DNA of 64,000 nucleotides from Paraliobacillus sp. PM-2. GTDB taxonomy: Bacteria > Bacillota > Bacilli > Bacillales > Amphibacillaceae. The notes beneath the pieces are model-generated. The model worked only from the letters and a program-made list of their open reading frames with translations, had not been told where the DNA came from and ran no database searches. The stretch is taken from assembly GCF_001368815.1 (NCBI RefSeq), contig NZ_CTEI01000001.1, forward strand, positions 1 to 64,000, in the 5' to 3' direction. The translations under genes were made by a program, and so were the position numbers. Of the stretch, positions 1-8,928 are shown piece after piece (the stretch's first letter is position 1; every line of letters begins with the position of its first letter).

Positions 1-123
1 GTCCGCCGCTCATTCCACAAGCGCACACCCCGAAGGGTGATTGCTTGCTTCCTGCGCTCGACTTGCATGTATTAGGCACGCCGCCAGCGTTCGTCCTGAG
101 CCAAGATCAAACTCTCCATAAAA
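1..123 (-). rRNA. 16S ribosomal RNA, 5' end (partial)
   Basis: Read on the minus strand, the segment starts with the classic 16S 5' end (TTTATGGAGAGTTTGATC, then GGCTCAGGACGAACGC) and runs through the GCGTGCCTAATACATGC block into variable region V1 before leaving the window at position 1. Only about 8% of the gene is present. The rest of the operon lies to the left. The V1 stem (AGGAAGCAAGC...) looks like the halotolerant Bacillaceae type, but this is too short for a reliable genus call. Confidence 0.97.
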
Positions 124-130
124 TTGGGTT

Positions 131-268
131 GCACACGGATGTGCTGACATCAACGTTGCAACACGGATGTTGCGAAATTAGTCGATGATCATTGAGTTTG
201 CTTACTCATTACTTGACTAGCATGTTACTTCTTAACATATTGGTTGTTTTGTTCAGTTTTCAAAGATC
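131..268 (-). other. rRNA leader: twin UNCG hairpins and boxA-like element
   Basis: The transcribed leader upstream of 16S holds two small perfect hairpins, at 131-144 and 158-173. In the RNA both are capped by a UCCG tetraloop (UNCG family). Farther upstream (about 249-268) is a boxA-like stretch containing GATCTTTGAAAACTGAAC, the type of element seen in Bacillus rrn leaders that binds Nus factors. Processing and antitermination roles are inferred from family knowledge. Confidence 0.6.
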
Positions 269-301
269 AAATTGTTGATAGTGTTTTTTAGCAACTTAAT
301 T

Positions 302-331
302 ATCATAACACTAAACTCAGTAAAAAGTCAA
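302..331 (-). promoter_or_regulatory. rrn promoter P2
   Basis: On the minus strand a -35 TTGACT (326-331) and -10 TATGAT (302-307) are separated by 18 nt, about 180 nt upstream of the 16S 5' end. This is the usual place for the proximal promoter of a Bacillus rrn operon. Confidence 0.75.
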
Positions 332-398
332 CTTGTTTTTTAAATATTTTTTTAAAAACAAATTGTTAGTAGTTGCTGCTCAATTCGACAGCTTATAT

Positions 399-427
399 AT
401 TATATAATATATAATAATAAAAAGCAA
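399..427 (-). promoter_or_regulatory. rrn promoter P1
   Basis: Minus-strand -35 TTGCTT (422-427) and perfect -10 TATAAT (399-404) with 17-nt spacing, about 97 nt upstream of P2. The region is very AT-rich. Tandem P1/P2 architecture is normal for rrn operons of this group. Confidence 0.7.
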
Positions 428-525
428 TAGTTTTTTTGAAAAGATATTAAATTAACTATCAATATCAAAAGCAACATTTTTTACTATACCATGTATAAGT
501 AGACTTTGTAAACCATTTATTTTAA

Positions 526-567
526 CCAAAAATATCCTTCCTATTTTAATTTAGGAAGGATATTTTT
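526..567 (-). terminator. Terminator after bofA
   Basis: Perfect 13-bp inverted repeat (AAATATCCTTCCT and its complement) with a 10-nt loop directly after the bofA stop codon. T runs on both sides let it work in either direction. It separates the recR-bofA cluster from the rrn promoters. Confidence 0.8.
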
Positions 568-833
568 TAATTGAAAATCAATAGATGGAGCGCGGTAAGT
601 GAGATGAACCCCGGTATACCTAAAAGACCAATTATACCAGCATTATAAATATTTATCGGTAAATGTAATCCAAAAGAAGCTCCAAAAATATTAAAGAAAA
701 ATAAACATAATACACCAATGATGATCTTTACCGAACCTTGCATAAACCATCTTATTGGCTTTAAAGGAGCGCCAACTACTAATAACAAGACAATTAAAGC
801 CATTATTCCTATAATGACAAAAGGGGCATTCAT
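567..833 (-). CDS. bofA: BofA, inhibitor of pro-sigma-K processing
   Basis: This 88-residue integral membrane protein has three hydrophobic stretches (about residues 4-24, 33-53 and 62-85). In the family, BofA sits with SpoIVFA in the outer forespore membrane. There it holds the intramembrane protease SpoIVFB inactive, delaying sigma-K activation in the mother cell. Identification rests on size, membrane pattern, the GIPGF-containing C-terminal half and the conserved order recR-yaaL-bofA-rrn. It is the last gene of the cluster and is followed immediately by a terminator. Expression by sigma-E is known for B. subtilis; no clear sigma-E promoter was identified here. Confidence 0.9.
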   Translation of the reverse strand: MNAPFVIIGIMALIVLLLVVGAPLKPIRWFMQGSVKIIIGVLCLFFFNIFGASFGLHLPINIYNAGIIGLLGIPGFISLTALHLLIFN

Positions 834-896
834 TTCCTCTCTCCTTTCAAGCTTTTTTTACATACTATGAAAGACAAAAAGGAAATAGAACAAGCC

Positions 897-1109
897 CTAT
901 TGAGCGCTAACCCCACGATGTCTTGCTTCACGTAATAAATAGAAGTACTTCGCTTCAGCTACTTTTACTTCATACATTCCTATTTCACTAGGTTCAACAC
1001 TTATATCAATAATTCCCTGCATTTTTGCCCATTCATCTTTTAAGCGAAAGATATCTTGAAGTAAACGTTTGTTTAGCTCTTTTTCTTTTATCTTTTTTCG
1101 AAAAGCCAT
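897..1109 (-). CDS. yaaL: YaaL family (DUF2508) small protein
   Basis: A 70-residue, highly charged cytosolic protein (MAFRKKIKEKELNKRL...) whose length and position between recR and bofA match B. subtilis YaaL. Function is unknown. A helical, basic N-terminal half is followed by a more conserved C-terminal part (KYFYLLREARHRG). It begins 15 nt after the recR stop, suggesting translation from the same mRNA as recR. Confidence 0.85.
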   Translation of the reverse strand: MAFRKKIKEKELNKRLLQDIFRLKDEWAKMQGIIDISVEPSEIGMYEVKVAEAKYFYLLREARHRGVSAQ

Positions 1110-1124
1110 TTGGTCACAACTCCC

Positions 1125-1721
1125 TTATAATTCTCGCCTTCCCTCTAATGCCTTTGATAATGTCACCTCATCAGCATATTCAAGGTCTCCACCCATTGGT
1201 AATCCATGTGCAATACGCGTAATTTTAATACCAGATGGTTTCACTAAACGTGAAATATACATTGCTGTAGCTTCACCTTCAATATTAGGATTAGTCGCAA
1301 GAATTAACTCTCCCACCTCTTCATCCTTTAATCGATTTAATAAAGTAGGAACATTAATATCTTCTGGCCCTATTCCATCCATAGGTGAGATTGCTCCATG
1401 CAATACATGGTAACGCCCATTAAACTCTTTCATTTTTTCCATCGCAATGACATCCTTTGGATCTTGAACAACACATATAACCGAGCTATCCCTTGTTTCA
1501 TCTTGGCAAATTGGACAGGGATCTTGATCGGTAATATGTCCACATACACTACAATGTGTTAACTCTCTCTTCGCACTAACAAGCGCGTTACTAAAATCAA
1601 GCACGTCATCTTCTTTCATATTTAGTACAAAAAAAGCCAGTCGAACCGCAGTTTTCGGTCCGATCCCTGGCAATTTAGTAAAGCTATCAATTAGCTTTGA
1701 AATTGGTTCTGGATAATACAC
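1125..1721 (-). CDS. recR: Recombination mediator RecR
   Basis: RecR (198 residues, the family norm) works with RecO and RecF to load RecA onto SSB-coated single-stranded DNA. Visible domains in order are an N-terminal helix-hairpin-helix ([14 protein letters not shown], about residues 17-30), a four-cysteine zinc finger (CSVC...CPIC, about 57-72) and a Toprim domain ending in the walker-B-like EGEATAMYI region (about 148-156). It lies 12 nt downstream of yaaK in the same direction, as in B. subtilis, and is probably part of the dnaX-yaaK-recR-yaaL-bofA transcription unit. Confidence 0.97.
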   Translation of the reverse strand: MYYPEPISKLIDSFTKLPGIGPKTAVRLAFFVLNMKEDDVLDFSNALVSAKRELTHCSVCGHITDQDPCPICQDETRDSSVICVVQDPKDVIAMEKMKEFNGRYHVLHGAISPMDGIGPEDINVPTLLNRLKDEEVGELILATNPNIEGEATAMYISRLVKPSGIKITRIAHGLPMGGDLEYADEVTLSKALEGRREL

Positions 1722-1733
1722 AACAACTACCTC

Positions 1734-2057
1734 CTAGAACATTCCTCCAGGTAAATTCATTCCTTTTGTGAATTTGCCCATTGTTTCATTTGATTGATCA
1801 TCTACTTGCTTAAGCACATCATTTGTTGCAGCCAAAATTAAATCCTGTAGCATTTCTACATCATCTGGATCTACTACTTCTTCTTTAATTTCAATATCCG
1901 TAATTTGTTTACTTCCATTTGCTACAACCTTCACCATTCCTCCACCTGCTGTCGCTTCAAAACTCATCGCTTGCAAGTCTTCTTGTGCCTTCATCATATC
2001 TTTCTGCATTTTTTGCATTTGTTTCATCATTTTATTCATATTTCCTCCACCACGCAT
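1734..2057 (-). CDS. yaaK: YbaB/EbfC family nucleoid-associated protein
   Basis: A 107-residue protein of the YbaB/EbfC family. Members form dimers that bind DNA as nucleoid-associated proteins. It has the typical Met/Lys/Gln-rich N-terminal helix ([12 protein letters not shown]), the central GGGMVKV strand and the C-terminal NLPGGMF tail. The start MRGGG was chosen because it matches the B. subtilis protein and has a good ribosome-binding site. It sits between dnaX and recR, an association conserved across most bacteria. The exact cellular role is not settled. Confidence 0.92.
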   Translation of the reverse strand: MRGGGNMNKMMKQMQKMQKDMMKAQEDLQAMSFEATAGGGMVKVVANGSKQITDIEIKEEVVDPDDVEMLQDLILAATNDVLKQVDDQSNETMGKFTKGMNLPGGMF

Positions 2058-2078
2058 GGTAATTCCTCCTTTTATTAT

Positions 2079-3770
2079 CTACTCTTCGTGTATTTCTAAT
2101 AAATCATCGCCAACCAGTTTACGAGCCTCTTCTACAACCGGATCTTTTTCTTCTTTATCAGAATCAGTATGTTGCTGTTGTCGTTGTTTCTGCACATATT
2201 CTTGCCTGATTTCTACCCAGTTAGTTTCTGGTATAGGAATAATTGATACTTGCTTACCAATTACTTCTGATAATAATAATTCTATCGTTTGTTGGTGTTC
2301 CAAAGCAAGTGAACAATGAATGTCATATTTGAACGCCAATATCAAAGCATTGTCTGACGCAGCACTTGGTTTACTATCTTGAACAGTGGCATGTGCTGGC
2401 GCATTTTGTTTTTTTAATAATTGCATAAAAGTTGCCCATTGTGATTGAATGTTTTTTAAGTCGGCCTTTGATGCATGCTCTAATACGTGTCTAATTCGTT
2501 CGTATGGAACTTTAAATCGATTTTTTGTTGTCGGTTGTTTTCGCTTTGTCGCGGGCTGTTGTGTTTGCTTTGATTCATGTGTTGTGCTGTTTTGTTTGAT
2601 ATCCTTTAGTTCTTTTTCTAACTGATCAACTTTTTGCATGAGACGTTTGACTGATTCTGTTTCTACTATATTACCTTCACTATATTGCAATTTTTCTTCC
2701 GTTATTTTTAATACTGTTATTTCTAGAAACACCTTCGGACTATTTGTCCACTTCATTTCTTGTTGACAATCGTTCAATAAACTAATTACCTTTTGAATCC
2801 ATTTTGCATGTATTGTATTACTTAGTTGTTGAAATGGTTCATCAACCATGGCACGATCTAATACATCTAATTGGGGTGCACTTTGATACAATAACACATC
2901 CCTTAGAAAATAGATGGAATCATATACAAAACGACCAGGATCTTTACCTGATTGAATAAACTCATCTACCAATTGTAATGCATGCTGTGCATCATTTTCG
3001 AATAGCGCTGATATCATTTCTATCAATTTCTGTTGTGAGACAGATCCCGTTACAGCGAGTACATCTTCTAATTTTACTTGTTCATCACTATAAGATATAG
3101 CTTGATCTAGTATACTTAATGCATCACGCATACCACCCTCTGCAGCTAAAGCAACAGCGTGGAGTGCCTCTTTCGTTATGGAAATCGCCTCTTTTTCAGT
3201 AATTGTTTCCATTCTTTCAACTATATCTTGCTGTGTAATGCGTTTAAAATCAAAACGTTGGCAACGAGAGATGATCGTTAATGGTATCTTATGCGGCTCT
3301 GTTGTTGCTAAAATAAATATAACGTGTTTTGGTGGTTCCTCTAATGTTTTTAATAAAGCATTGAATGCGCCAATAGATAACATATGTACCTCATCAATAA
3401 TGTAAACTTTATATGCTACAGCACTTGGCGCATATTTTACCTTATCACGTATATCACGTATTTGTTCCACACCATTATTTGAAGCAGCATCAATTTCCAT
3501 TACATCTGAAATCGAACCATCCTGAATTCCTTGGCAAGCGTCACACGTATTACATGGTTCAGCTACTGGTGCCTTTCTGCAATTAATGGTTTTAGCAAAT
3601 ATTTTTGCCGCACTTGTTTTCCCAGTCCCTCTCGGACCAGAAAATAAATAGGCATGTGAAAATTTTTCTTGTACTATTGCATTTTGAAGTGTTCGCGTAA
3701 TATGTGATTGACCTACAACATCCACAAAGCTCTGTGGACGCCAAACACGATACAAGGCTTGATAGCTCAT
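2079..3770 (-). CDS. dnaX: DNA polymerase III subunit gamma/tau
   Basis: The 563-residue gamma/tau subunit is the ATPase core of the clamp loader that places the DnaN sliding clamp on primed DNA. The N-terminal AAA+ domain shows a P-loop (GPRGTGKTS, about residues 45-53), a zinc-binding cysteine cluster (CRK...CNTCDAC, about 64-79), a DEVHMLS walker B and the sensor-1 ATTEPHK. Domain III follows, then a Lys/Gln/Thr-rich linker (about 385-425) and a tau-specific C-terminal domain. It begins about 90 nt downstream of the SRP RNA terminator. No frameshift signal for a shorter gamma form was recognised. Confidence 0.97.
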   Translation of the reverse strand: MSYQALYRVWRPQSFVDVVGQSHITRTLQNAIVQEKFSHAYLFSGPRGTGKTSAAKIFAKTINCRKAPVAEPCNTCDACQGIQDGSISDVMEIDAASNNGVEQIRDIRDKVKYAPSAVAYKVYIIDEVHMLSIGAFNALLKTLEEPPKHVIFILATTEPHKIPLTIISRCQRFDFKRITQQDIVERMETITEKEAISITKEALHAVALAAEGGMRDALSILDQAISYSDEQVKLEDVLAVTGSVSQQKLIEMISALFENDAQHALQLVDEFIQSGKDPGRFVYDSIYFLRDVLLYQSAPQLDVLDRAMVDEPFQQLSNTIHAKWIQKVISLLNDCQQEMKWTNSPKVFLEITVLKITEEKLQYSEGNIVETESVKRLMQKVDQLEKELKDIKQNSTTHESKQTQQPATKRKQPTTKNRFKVPYERIRHVLEHASKADLKNIQSQWATFMQLLKKQNAPAHATVQDSKPSAASDNALILAFKYDIHCSLALEHQQTIELLLSEVIGKQVSIIPIPETNWVEIRQEYVQKQRQQQHTDSDKEEKDPVVEEARKLVGDDLLEIHEE

Positions 3771-3862
3771 TTATTCATGATCCTCTCTTAGGAATTCTTT
3801 TTTATTATAACTGAAACATAATCATTCTGTGAATCATTCAGTCAAAATTATATTTATATTAT

Positions 3863-3902
3863 AGAAAAAAACCTCTCACGCATAATGGTAAGAGGTTTTT
3901 GT
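3863..3902 (-). terminator. Terminator of the SRP RNA gene
   Basis: Minus-strand hairpin with arms AACCTCT and AGAGGTT and a run of seven T, starting about 15 nt beyond the 3' end of the SRP RNA. Confidence 0.8.
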
Positions 3903-3915
3903 ATGTATTAAGATA

Positions 3916-4187
3916 ACACCGTGCACCCGTCGTCGATGCTATAGCCCCAAGCGTTACATAAGTTCATGGCTCAGTTCAGGTTGCTCTGCGGCACACGAGA
4001 AAGACCGCTTACTGCTGCTTCCTTCCGGACCTGACAGAATTCACGGGTTCCCGTTGCGCAGGACCCAAACATCAACACCAATTCCTTATGGCAGACCTTA
4101 AAGCTATACACCTCAGACGGGGATTCCGTCTCGCTATAGCGGATTGCGAGTATAGGGCACCGCTACCTCCCCACCTAGCACGGCAAG
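3916..4187 (-). ncRNA. scr: Signal recognition particle RNA, large Bacillus type (scr/ffs)
   Basis: Read on the minus strand, this ~272-nt RNA carries the universal SRP domain IV, with the apical GGUCCGGAAGGAAGCAGC block at about 4016-4033. It also carries the Alu-domain sequences at the 5' end (GUGCUAGGUGGGGAGGUAGCGG) and a closing 3' end (GUGCACGGU). Length and position between dnaX and tadA match the 271-nt B. subtilis scr RNA. The RNA pairs with Ffh to target nascent membrane and secreted proteins. Exact ends are estimated from the promoter, the terminator and comparison with the known RNA. Confidence 0.95.
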
Positions 4188-4191
4188 TTGT

Positions 4192-4220
4192 ATAATAATT
4201 TAAGCGCAAGTAAAGCGCAA
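4192..4220 (-). promoter_or_regulatory. Promoter of SRP RNA gene
   Basis: Minus-strand -35 TTGCGC (4215-4220) and -10 TATTAT (4192-4197) at 17-nt spacing, ending just before the predicted 5' end of the RNA. Confidence 0.7.
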
Positions 4221-4267
4221 TTACAATTATAGCGATTGTTTTAGCAAAATGCAAGGGATTGACTGTG

Positions 4268-4768
<501 letters not shown>

Positions 4769-4909
4769 CTACTATTTTTTCTATGGGATGATGTCAGATC
4801 ATTTATTTATTATATTGTATCAAATGAGAAGGACAAAAAGAACCAAACATTTTCATCTTTTCTAACGCATAAGCTAATAAAGGTATAAAGAAAAGAGGAG
4901 GAATTAGTA

Positions 4910-6199
4910 ATGCAAATTCATGTTGTTAAAAGTGGTGATTCACTTTATTCCATTGCCAACATCTATGGTACAACATATCAAGCGATAAACGAAGCAAATG
5001 AACTAGATAATCCCAATCAATTAGTTGTTGGTCAATCGCTTGTCATTCCAATCATTGGACAATTTTATTACGTGCAGCCTGGTGATAATTTGTATAGTAT
5101 TGCCCAACAATTTAATTTAAGCTATCAAGAGTTAGCTGCTATTAATAATATAAATCCGAATAGTACGCTTTCTGTTGGTACGCGATTATACATCCCAGAA
5201 CAAGAACAACCAACTATTGAATCAAATGCCTATATTGAACCATTTGGTAATACCGTTTCTACTACATTAGAAAATGCAGCAGAAAAAAACACACCTTACT
5301 TAACTTATTTGGCCCCTTTTAGTTATCGTGTTAACAGAAAAGGAAACTTAATTGCCCCACCATTAAATAATTTTGCTGCTATTGCTAATAAAAATGATGC
5401 CACTTTAATGCTCGTTGTAACAAACTTAGAAGAAGGAGCTTTTAGCGCAGAGCTTGGAAACCTTATTGTTACCGATCAAGCAGTTCAAGATACATTATTA
5501 ACGGATATTATTGAAACAGCAAAAAAAATAGGATTTAGAGACATACATTTTGATTTTGAATTTTTACCTGTTACTGCAAAAGAATCCTACAATACTTTTT
5601 TACGAAAAGCAAAGGATCGTTTAGCAAAAGAAGGTCTATTAATGTCTACTGCATTAGCTCCAAAAACAAGTAGTGAGCAAAAAGGGGAATGGTATGAAGC
5701 ACATGATTATCAAGCACATGGTGAAATAGCCGACTTTGTTGTGTTGATGACCTACGAATGGGGATATAGTGGCGGGCCGCCTCTTGCCGTTTCACCGATA
5801 GATAAGGTAAGAGAAGTAGTCGAATACGCTTTAACAGAAATGCCAGCTAGCAAAATTATGCTAGGTCAAAATCTATATGGATATGATTGGACGCTTCCTT
5901 ACGAGCCAGGGGGAGAATATGCAAAAGCTGTTAGTCCTCAGCAAGCTATTCTTTTAGCTAGGGATAATAACGTAGCAATTGAATTTGATCAAGAAGCACA
6001 AGCCCCTTTTTTCTTCTATACAGATAAGGATGGCAAGCGACATGAAGTTTGGTTTGAAGATGCCAGATCGATTCAATCTAAATTTGATCTCATAAAGGAA
6101 TTAAACTTACGTGGTATAAGCTATTGGAAACTAGGTCTAGCTTTCCCTCAAAATTGGCTTTTACTAGAAGATAATTTTGCAATAAAAAAACAAAAATAA
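4910..6199 (+). CDS. sleL: Spore peptidoglycan hydrolase SleL/YaaH (LysM + GH18)
   Basis: This 429-residue protein has two N-terminal LysM domains (about residues 1-47 and 51-96) followed by a glycoside hydrolase 18 domain with the catalytic-site DxDxE-type signature in HFDFEFLP. SleL/YaaH is a cortical-fragment lytic enzyme, an N-acetylglucosaminidase acting on muramic-lactam-containing cortex during germination. It is deposited on the outside of the cortex and has no classical signal peptide, consistent with the start MQIHVVKSGDSLY used here (RBS GAGGAATT upstream). Expression in the mother cell is expected by homology. A terminator follows, and a germinant-receptor operon comes next. Confidence 0.93.
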   Translation: MQIHVVKSGDSLYSIANIYGTTYQAINEANELDNPNQLVVGQSLVIPIIGQFYYVQPGDNLYSIAQQFNLSYQELAAINNINPNSTLSVGTRLYIPEQEQPTIESNAYIEPFGNTVSTTLENAAEKNTPYLTYLAPFSYRVNRKGNLIAPPLNNFAAIANKNDATLMLVVTNLEEGAFSAELGNLIVTDQAVQDTLLTDIIETAKKIGFRDIHFDFEFLPVTAKESYNTFLRKAKDRLAKEGLLMSTALAPKTSSEQKGEWYEAHDYQAHGEIADFVVLMTYEWGYSGGPPLAVSPIDKVREVVEYALTEMPASKIMLGQNLYGYDWTLPYEPGGEYAKAVSPQQAILLARDNNVAIEFDQEAQAPFFFYTDKDGKRHEVWFEDARSIQSKFDLIKELNLRGISYWKLGLAFPQNWLLLEDNFAIKKQK

Positions 6200-6211
6200 T
6201 GCTTTCCAGTA

Positions 6212-6249
6212 TAAAAACTCGCTTCAGTTGCTATGGAAGCGAGTTTTTA
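6212..6249 (+). terminator. Terminator after sleL
   Basis: Inverted repeat AAAAACTCGCTTC / GAAGCGAGTTTTT with a 10-nt loop and flanking T run, 13 nt after the sleL stop. Confidence 0.85.
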
Positions 6250-6275
6250 TTATTTATAGATTTAAATACTTTAAG

Positions 6276-6304
6276 GTATAAAAATAAATTACCCACACAA
6301 ACTA
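6276..6304 (+). promoter_or_regulatory. Possible sigma-G promoter of the germinant-receptor operon
   Basis: GTATAA (6276-6281) and CAAACTA (6298-6304) at 16-nt spacing loosely resemble the sigma-G -35/-10 elements. GerA-type operons are known sigma-G targets. The match is weak and the call rests partly on context. Confidence 0.3.
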
Positions 6305-6337
6305 AACGTTGAAATATTCCCGTTTGGAGGGTAATCT

Positions 6338-7822
6338 ATGTTTCGCTTTCAATCATTTGAAAAAAAGGAAGAAAATTTCACAAAAAAAGATACCCCATTA
6401 AGCAGTGATACCAACCTACTGATCAAACAACTAAAAGAAATATATGATCATCATATAAATAAAGACTTCTGTTCTCGTACTTTATTTGCTAACTTTAACA
6501 AGAAAAATGTCTATTTATTCTATTATGCTTCCATTGTTAATAGTGACAAAATAGAACAAGCTATTGTGCAGCCATTATTGGAGAACGATGGTTCTTCATA
6601 TTCTAATGTATTAACGAATGAGAGTCTAAAAGAAATAGCTACAATAGAAAAAGCAATTGAACATATTAATAGCGGGAAAGTTGTCCTTTTATCTGAAGGC
6701 GACCAGATTGCTTATTCCATTGATGTATCTCAATTTCAACACCGTGCGATTAGTCAATCTGAAAATGAAAGTGTTGTTAAAGGGCCACAAGACGCTTTTA
6801 CCGAGTCTACTCATATAAATGTTTCTTTAATTCGTAAACAAATTAGAGATAAACAACTAATTACTACTGTTTCTTCTGTTGGAGAGCGATCAAAACAGGA
6901 TGTAACCATTGTATATATATCAGATTTAGTAAATCCCAACATATTAAAAAATGTAAAAGAAAGAATTGAAAATATAGATACAGATAATGTCCGTAATGTG
7001 GAGTTATTAGAGCAATATTTAGAAGAAAGACCATACTCAATCTTTCCAAGCATTTATTATACCGAACGTCCAGATAACGCTGCGGCTTTTATAGAGGATG
7101 GCCATATCATACTACTGATGGACAGTTCTTCTGCATGTCTCATTTTACCAGTAACTTTTTGGACTTTTTTTCATAGTCCTGAAGATCGCTATTCCCGTTT
7201 TATGTTTGGCAACTTCTCTAGATTAATAAGATTTATTGCTTTTTATATAACAATGATGATCTCTGCTACTTACGTGGCTTTAGCCAATTTTCATAGCCAA
7301 ATGATTCCACCAGATTTACTATTAGCGATCACCGCATCAAGGGAAAGGGTACCATTCCCGCTAATTGTAGAAGTATTAATCATGGAGGTCGCATTTGAAT
7401 TAATTAGAGAAGCAGGAATTCGGATCCCTTCTGCACTTGGTCCTACCATCGGTATTGTGGGTGCATTAATTCTTGGACAAGCCGCCGTAGAAGCAAATAT
7501 TATTAGTCCTATTATTGTCATTATAGCTGCTTTATCTGGACTTACATCTTTTGCTATCTCTGATGTCAGCTTGAACTATACGGTACGAATTACAAGATTC
7601 TTATTTATTTTTGCCGCTGGTTTGATGGGAATGCTTACGTTGATGGGCGCATTCTTACTTTGGTTTATGTATGCAGCATCATTAAAATCTTTCGGTATGC
7701 GTTTCTTATCTCCAATTGCACCATCTTTTAAATCACCAAAAGATACCTTATTTCGCAAAGCCGTTCGTAGTGAAATTTGGCGTCCTGGACAAATCCAACC
7801 AAAAGATTTGAAAAAGAAATAA
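6338..7822 (+). CDS. GerA family spore germination receptor, A subunit
   Basis: A 494-residue A subunit of a germinant receptor complex, residing in the inner spore membrane and sensing small nutrients. A large hydrophilic N-terminal domain (to about residue 250) is followed by about five membrane segments and a basic C-terminal tail. Hallmarks are the PSIYYTERPD motif, the DGHIILLMDSS segment and the FELIREAGIRIPSALGPTIGIVGALILGQAAV signature region. Good RBS (GGAGGG) before ATG. It is first in a four-gene operon with B, C and a small D-like protein. The nutrient recognised cannot be told from sequence. Confidence 0.95.
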   Translation: MFRFQSFEKKEENFTKKDTPLSSDTNLLIKQLKEIYDHHINKDFCSRTLFANFNKKNVYLFYYASIVNSDKIEQAIVQPLLENDGSSYSNVLTNESLKEIATIEKAIEHINSGKVVLLSEGDQIAYSIDVSQFQHRAISQSENESVVKGPQDAFTESTHINVSLIRKQIRDKQLITTVSSVGERSKQDVTIVYISDLVNPNILKNVKERIENIDTDNVRNVELLEQYLEERPYSIFPSIYYTERPDNAAAFIEDGHIILLMDSSSACLILPVTFWTFFHSPEDRYSRFMFGNFSRLIRFIAFYITMMISATYVALANFHSQMIPPDLLLAITASRERVPFPLIVEVLIMEVAFELIREAGIRIPSALGPTIGIVGALILGQAAVEANIISPIIVIIAALSGLTSFAISDVSLNYTVRITRFLFIFAAGLMGMLTLMGAFLLWFMYAASLKSFGMRFLSPIAPSFKSPKDTLFRKAVRSEIWRPGQIQPKDLKKK

Positions 7823-7839
7823 AGTAGGTGTGTTATATA

Positions 7840-8928
7840 ATGAATCCACATAAATTGTTAAAAACCGGTGAGATGTTTGCCATGTTAGTCATATTACTAT
7901 CATTAAAGGCATCGGATACTACTGCATCATTACTTGCACAACACACACAAAATGCCTTTTGGTATATGCCATTTATCTCATTACTCGTTGTTCTACCATC
8001 CATACTCATATTAGTACATCTACTAAAAAAATATGAAGATAAAAATTTAGTTCAATTAATAGAGGCTATCATGGGGTCTTGGGCAAGTAAAGTTATTAGC
8101 TTTATGATCTTTCTAAGTTCATTTATACTAATGGGTTTTAGTTACAGAAGTTATGTTGGACAAATTAAAATAATGTATTTTCCTCAAACCCCCACACTTT
8201 TTCTATATTTGATTTTTTTTATCATTGTCTATTTTGCTGCAAAGAAAGGATGGGAAGTTATTGGTTTTACTTCAAAAATATTTTTACCTTTGTTTATAGT
8301 ATCTACTTTAATTTTAATAAGTTTAACTATGAATGACATCGTTATCGAAAGGATTTTTCCGTTTTTTGGATCAGGAAAATTACCTATATTAAAAGAAGGA
8401 GCATTAAAAGGCTCTATCTTTGTTGAAGTTTTTTTGATTACCATTGCTTATACCTCATTTAAAAAAACAAACTATTTTAGAAAAGGGTTATTCTTAGGGT
8501 TAGCCTTTTCTACTGTTAAAATTATGTTATTCTTTTTTATTTATGCAACACTGTTTGATTATAATTCTATTGTAATGCTTTCCTATCCTTTCCATGACGT
8601 GCTACAGTACGTTCATTTCGGTGCATTGACTAATATCGAGACTTTCTTTATGATTTTTTGGCTTTTAGGAAGCTTTCTACGATATGCTATATATCTGTAT
8701 TTAGTAAGTTGGATATTTTCAGAAATCTTTCACATTAAACATATTGAATCTTTGCTTCTTCCTATTGGTTTTTTGGGATTAATGGTAGCAGTTATTTCAA
8801 GGAATGTAATTGTCAGCGAGTTGGTTTTTTACAATTCCATTTCTAATTACATCACCTTCTTTTATATTGGATTCCCTATTTTATTATGGTTAGTATCATC
8901 TTTGAAAGGGGAAATGATAAAACAATGA
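7840..8928 (+). CDS. GerA family spore germination receptor, B subunit
   Basis: A 362-residue protein with about ten membrane spans, related to the amino acid/polyamine (APC) transporter fold and thought to carry the germinant-binding pocket. The frame is open from GTG at 7828, but ATG at 7840 is preferred. It follows the RBS-like AGTAGGTG by 9 nt and gives the family-typical MNPHKLLKTGEMF start. The stop overlaps the C-subunit start by 4 nt (ATGA), indicating translational coupling. Confidence 0.93.
   Translation: MNPHKLLKTGEMFAMLVILLSLKASDTTASLLAQHTQNAFWYMPFISLLVVLPSILILVHLLKKYEDKNLVQLIEAIMGSWASKVISFMIFLSSFILMGFSYRSYVGQIKIMYFPQTPTLFLYLIFFIIVYFAAKKGWEVIGFTSKIFLPLFIVSTLILISLTMNDIVIERIFPFFGSGKLPILKEGALKGSIFVEVFLITIAYTSFKKTNYFRKGLFLGLAFSTVKIMLFFFIYATLFDYNSIVMLSYPFHDVLQYVHFGALTNIETFFMIFWLLGSFLRYAIYLYLVSWIFSEIFHIKHIESLLLPIGFLGLMVAVISRNVIVSELVFYNSISNYITFFYIGFPILLWLVSSLKGEMIKQ

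Noticed and set aside
1069-1413. Plus-strand open frames opposite recR and yaaL
   Set aside because: Shadows of well-identified minus-strand genes; no RBS.
4072-4254. Open frame on the minus strand across the SRP RNA
   Set aside because: It lies within the conserved SRP RNA and its promoter; no RBS and no protein-like composition.
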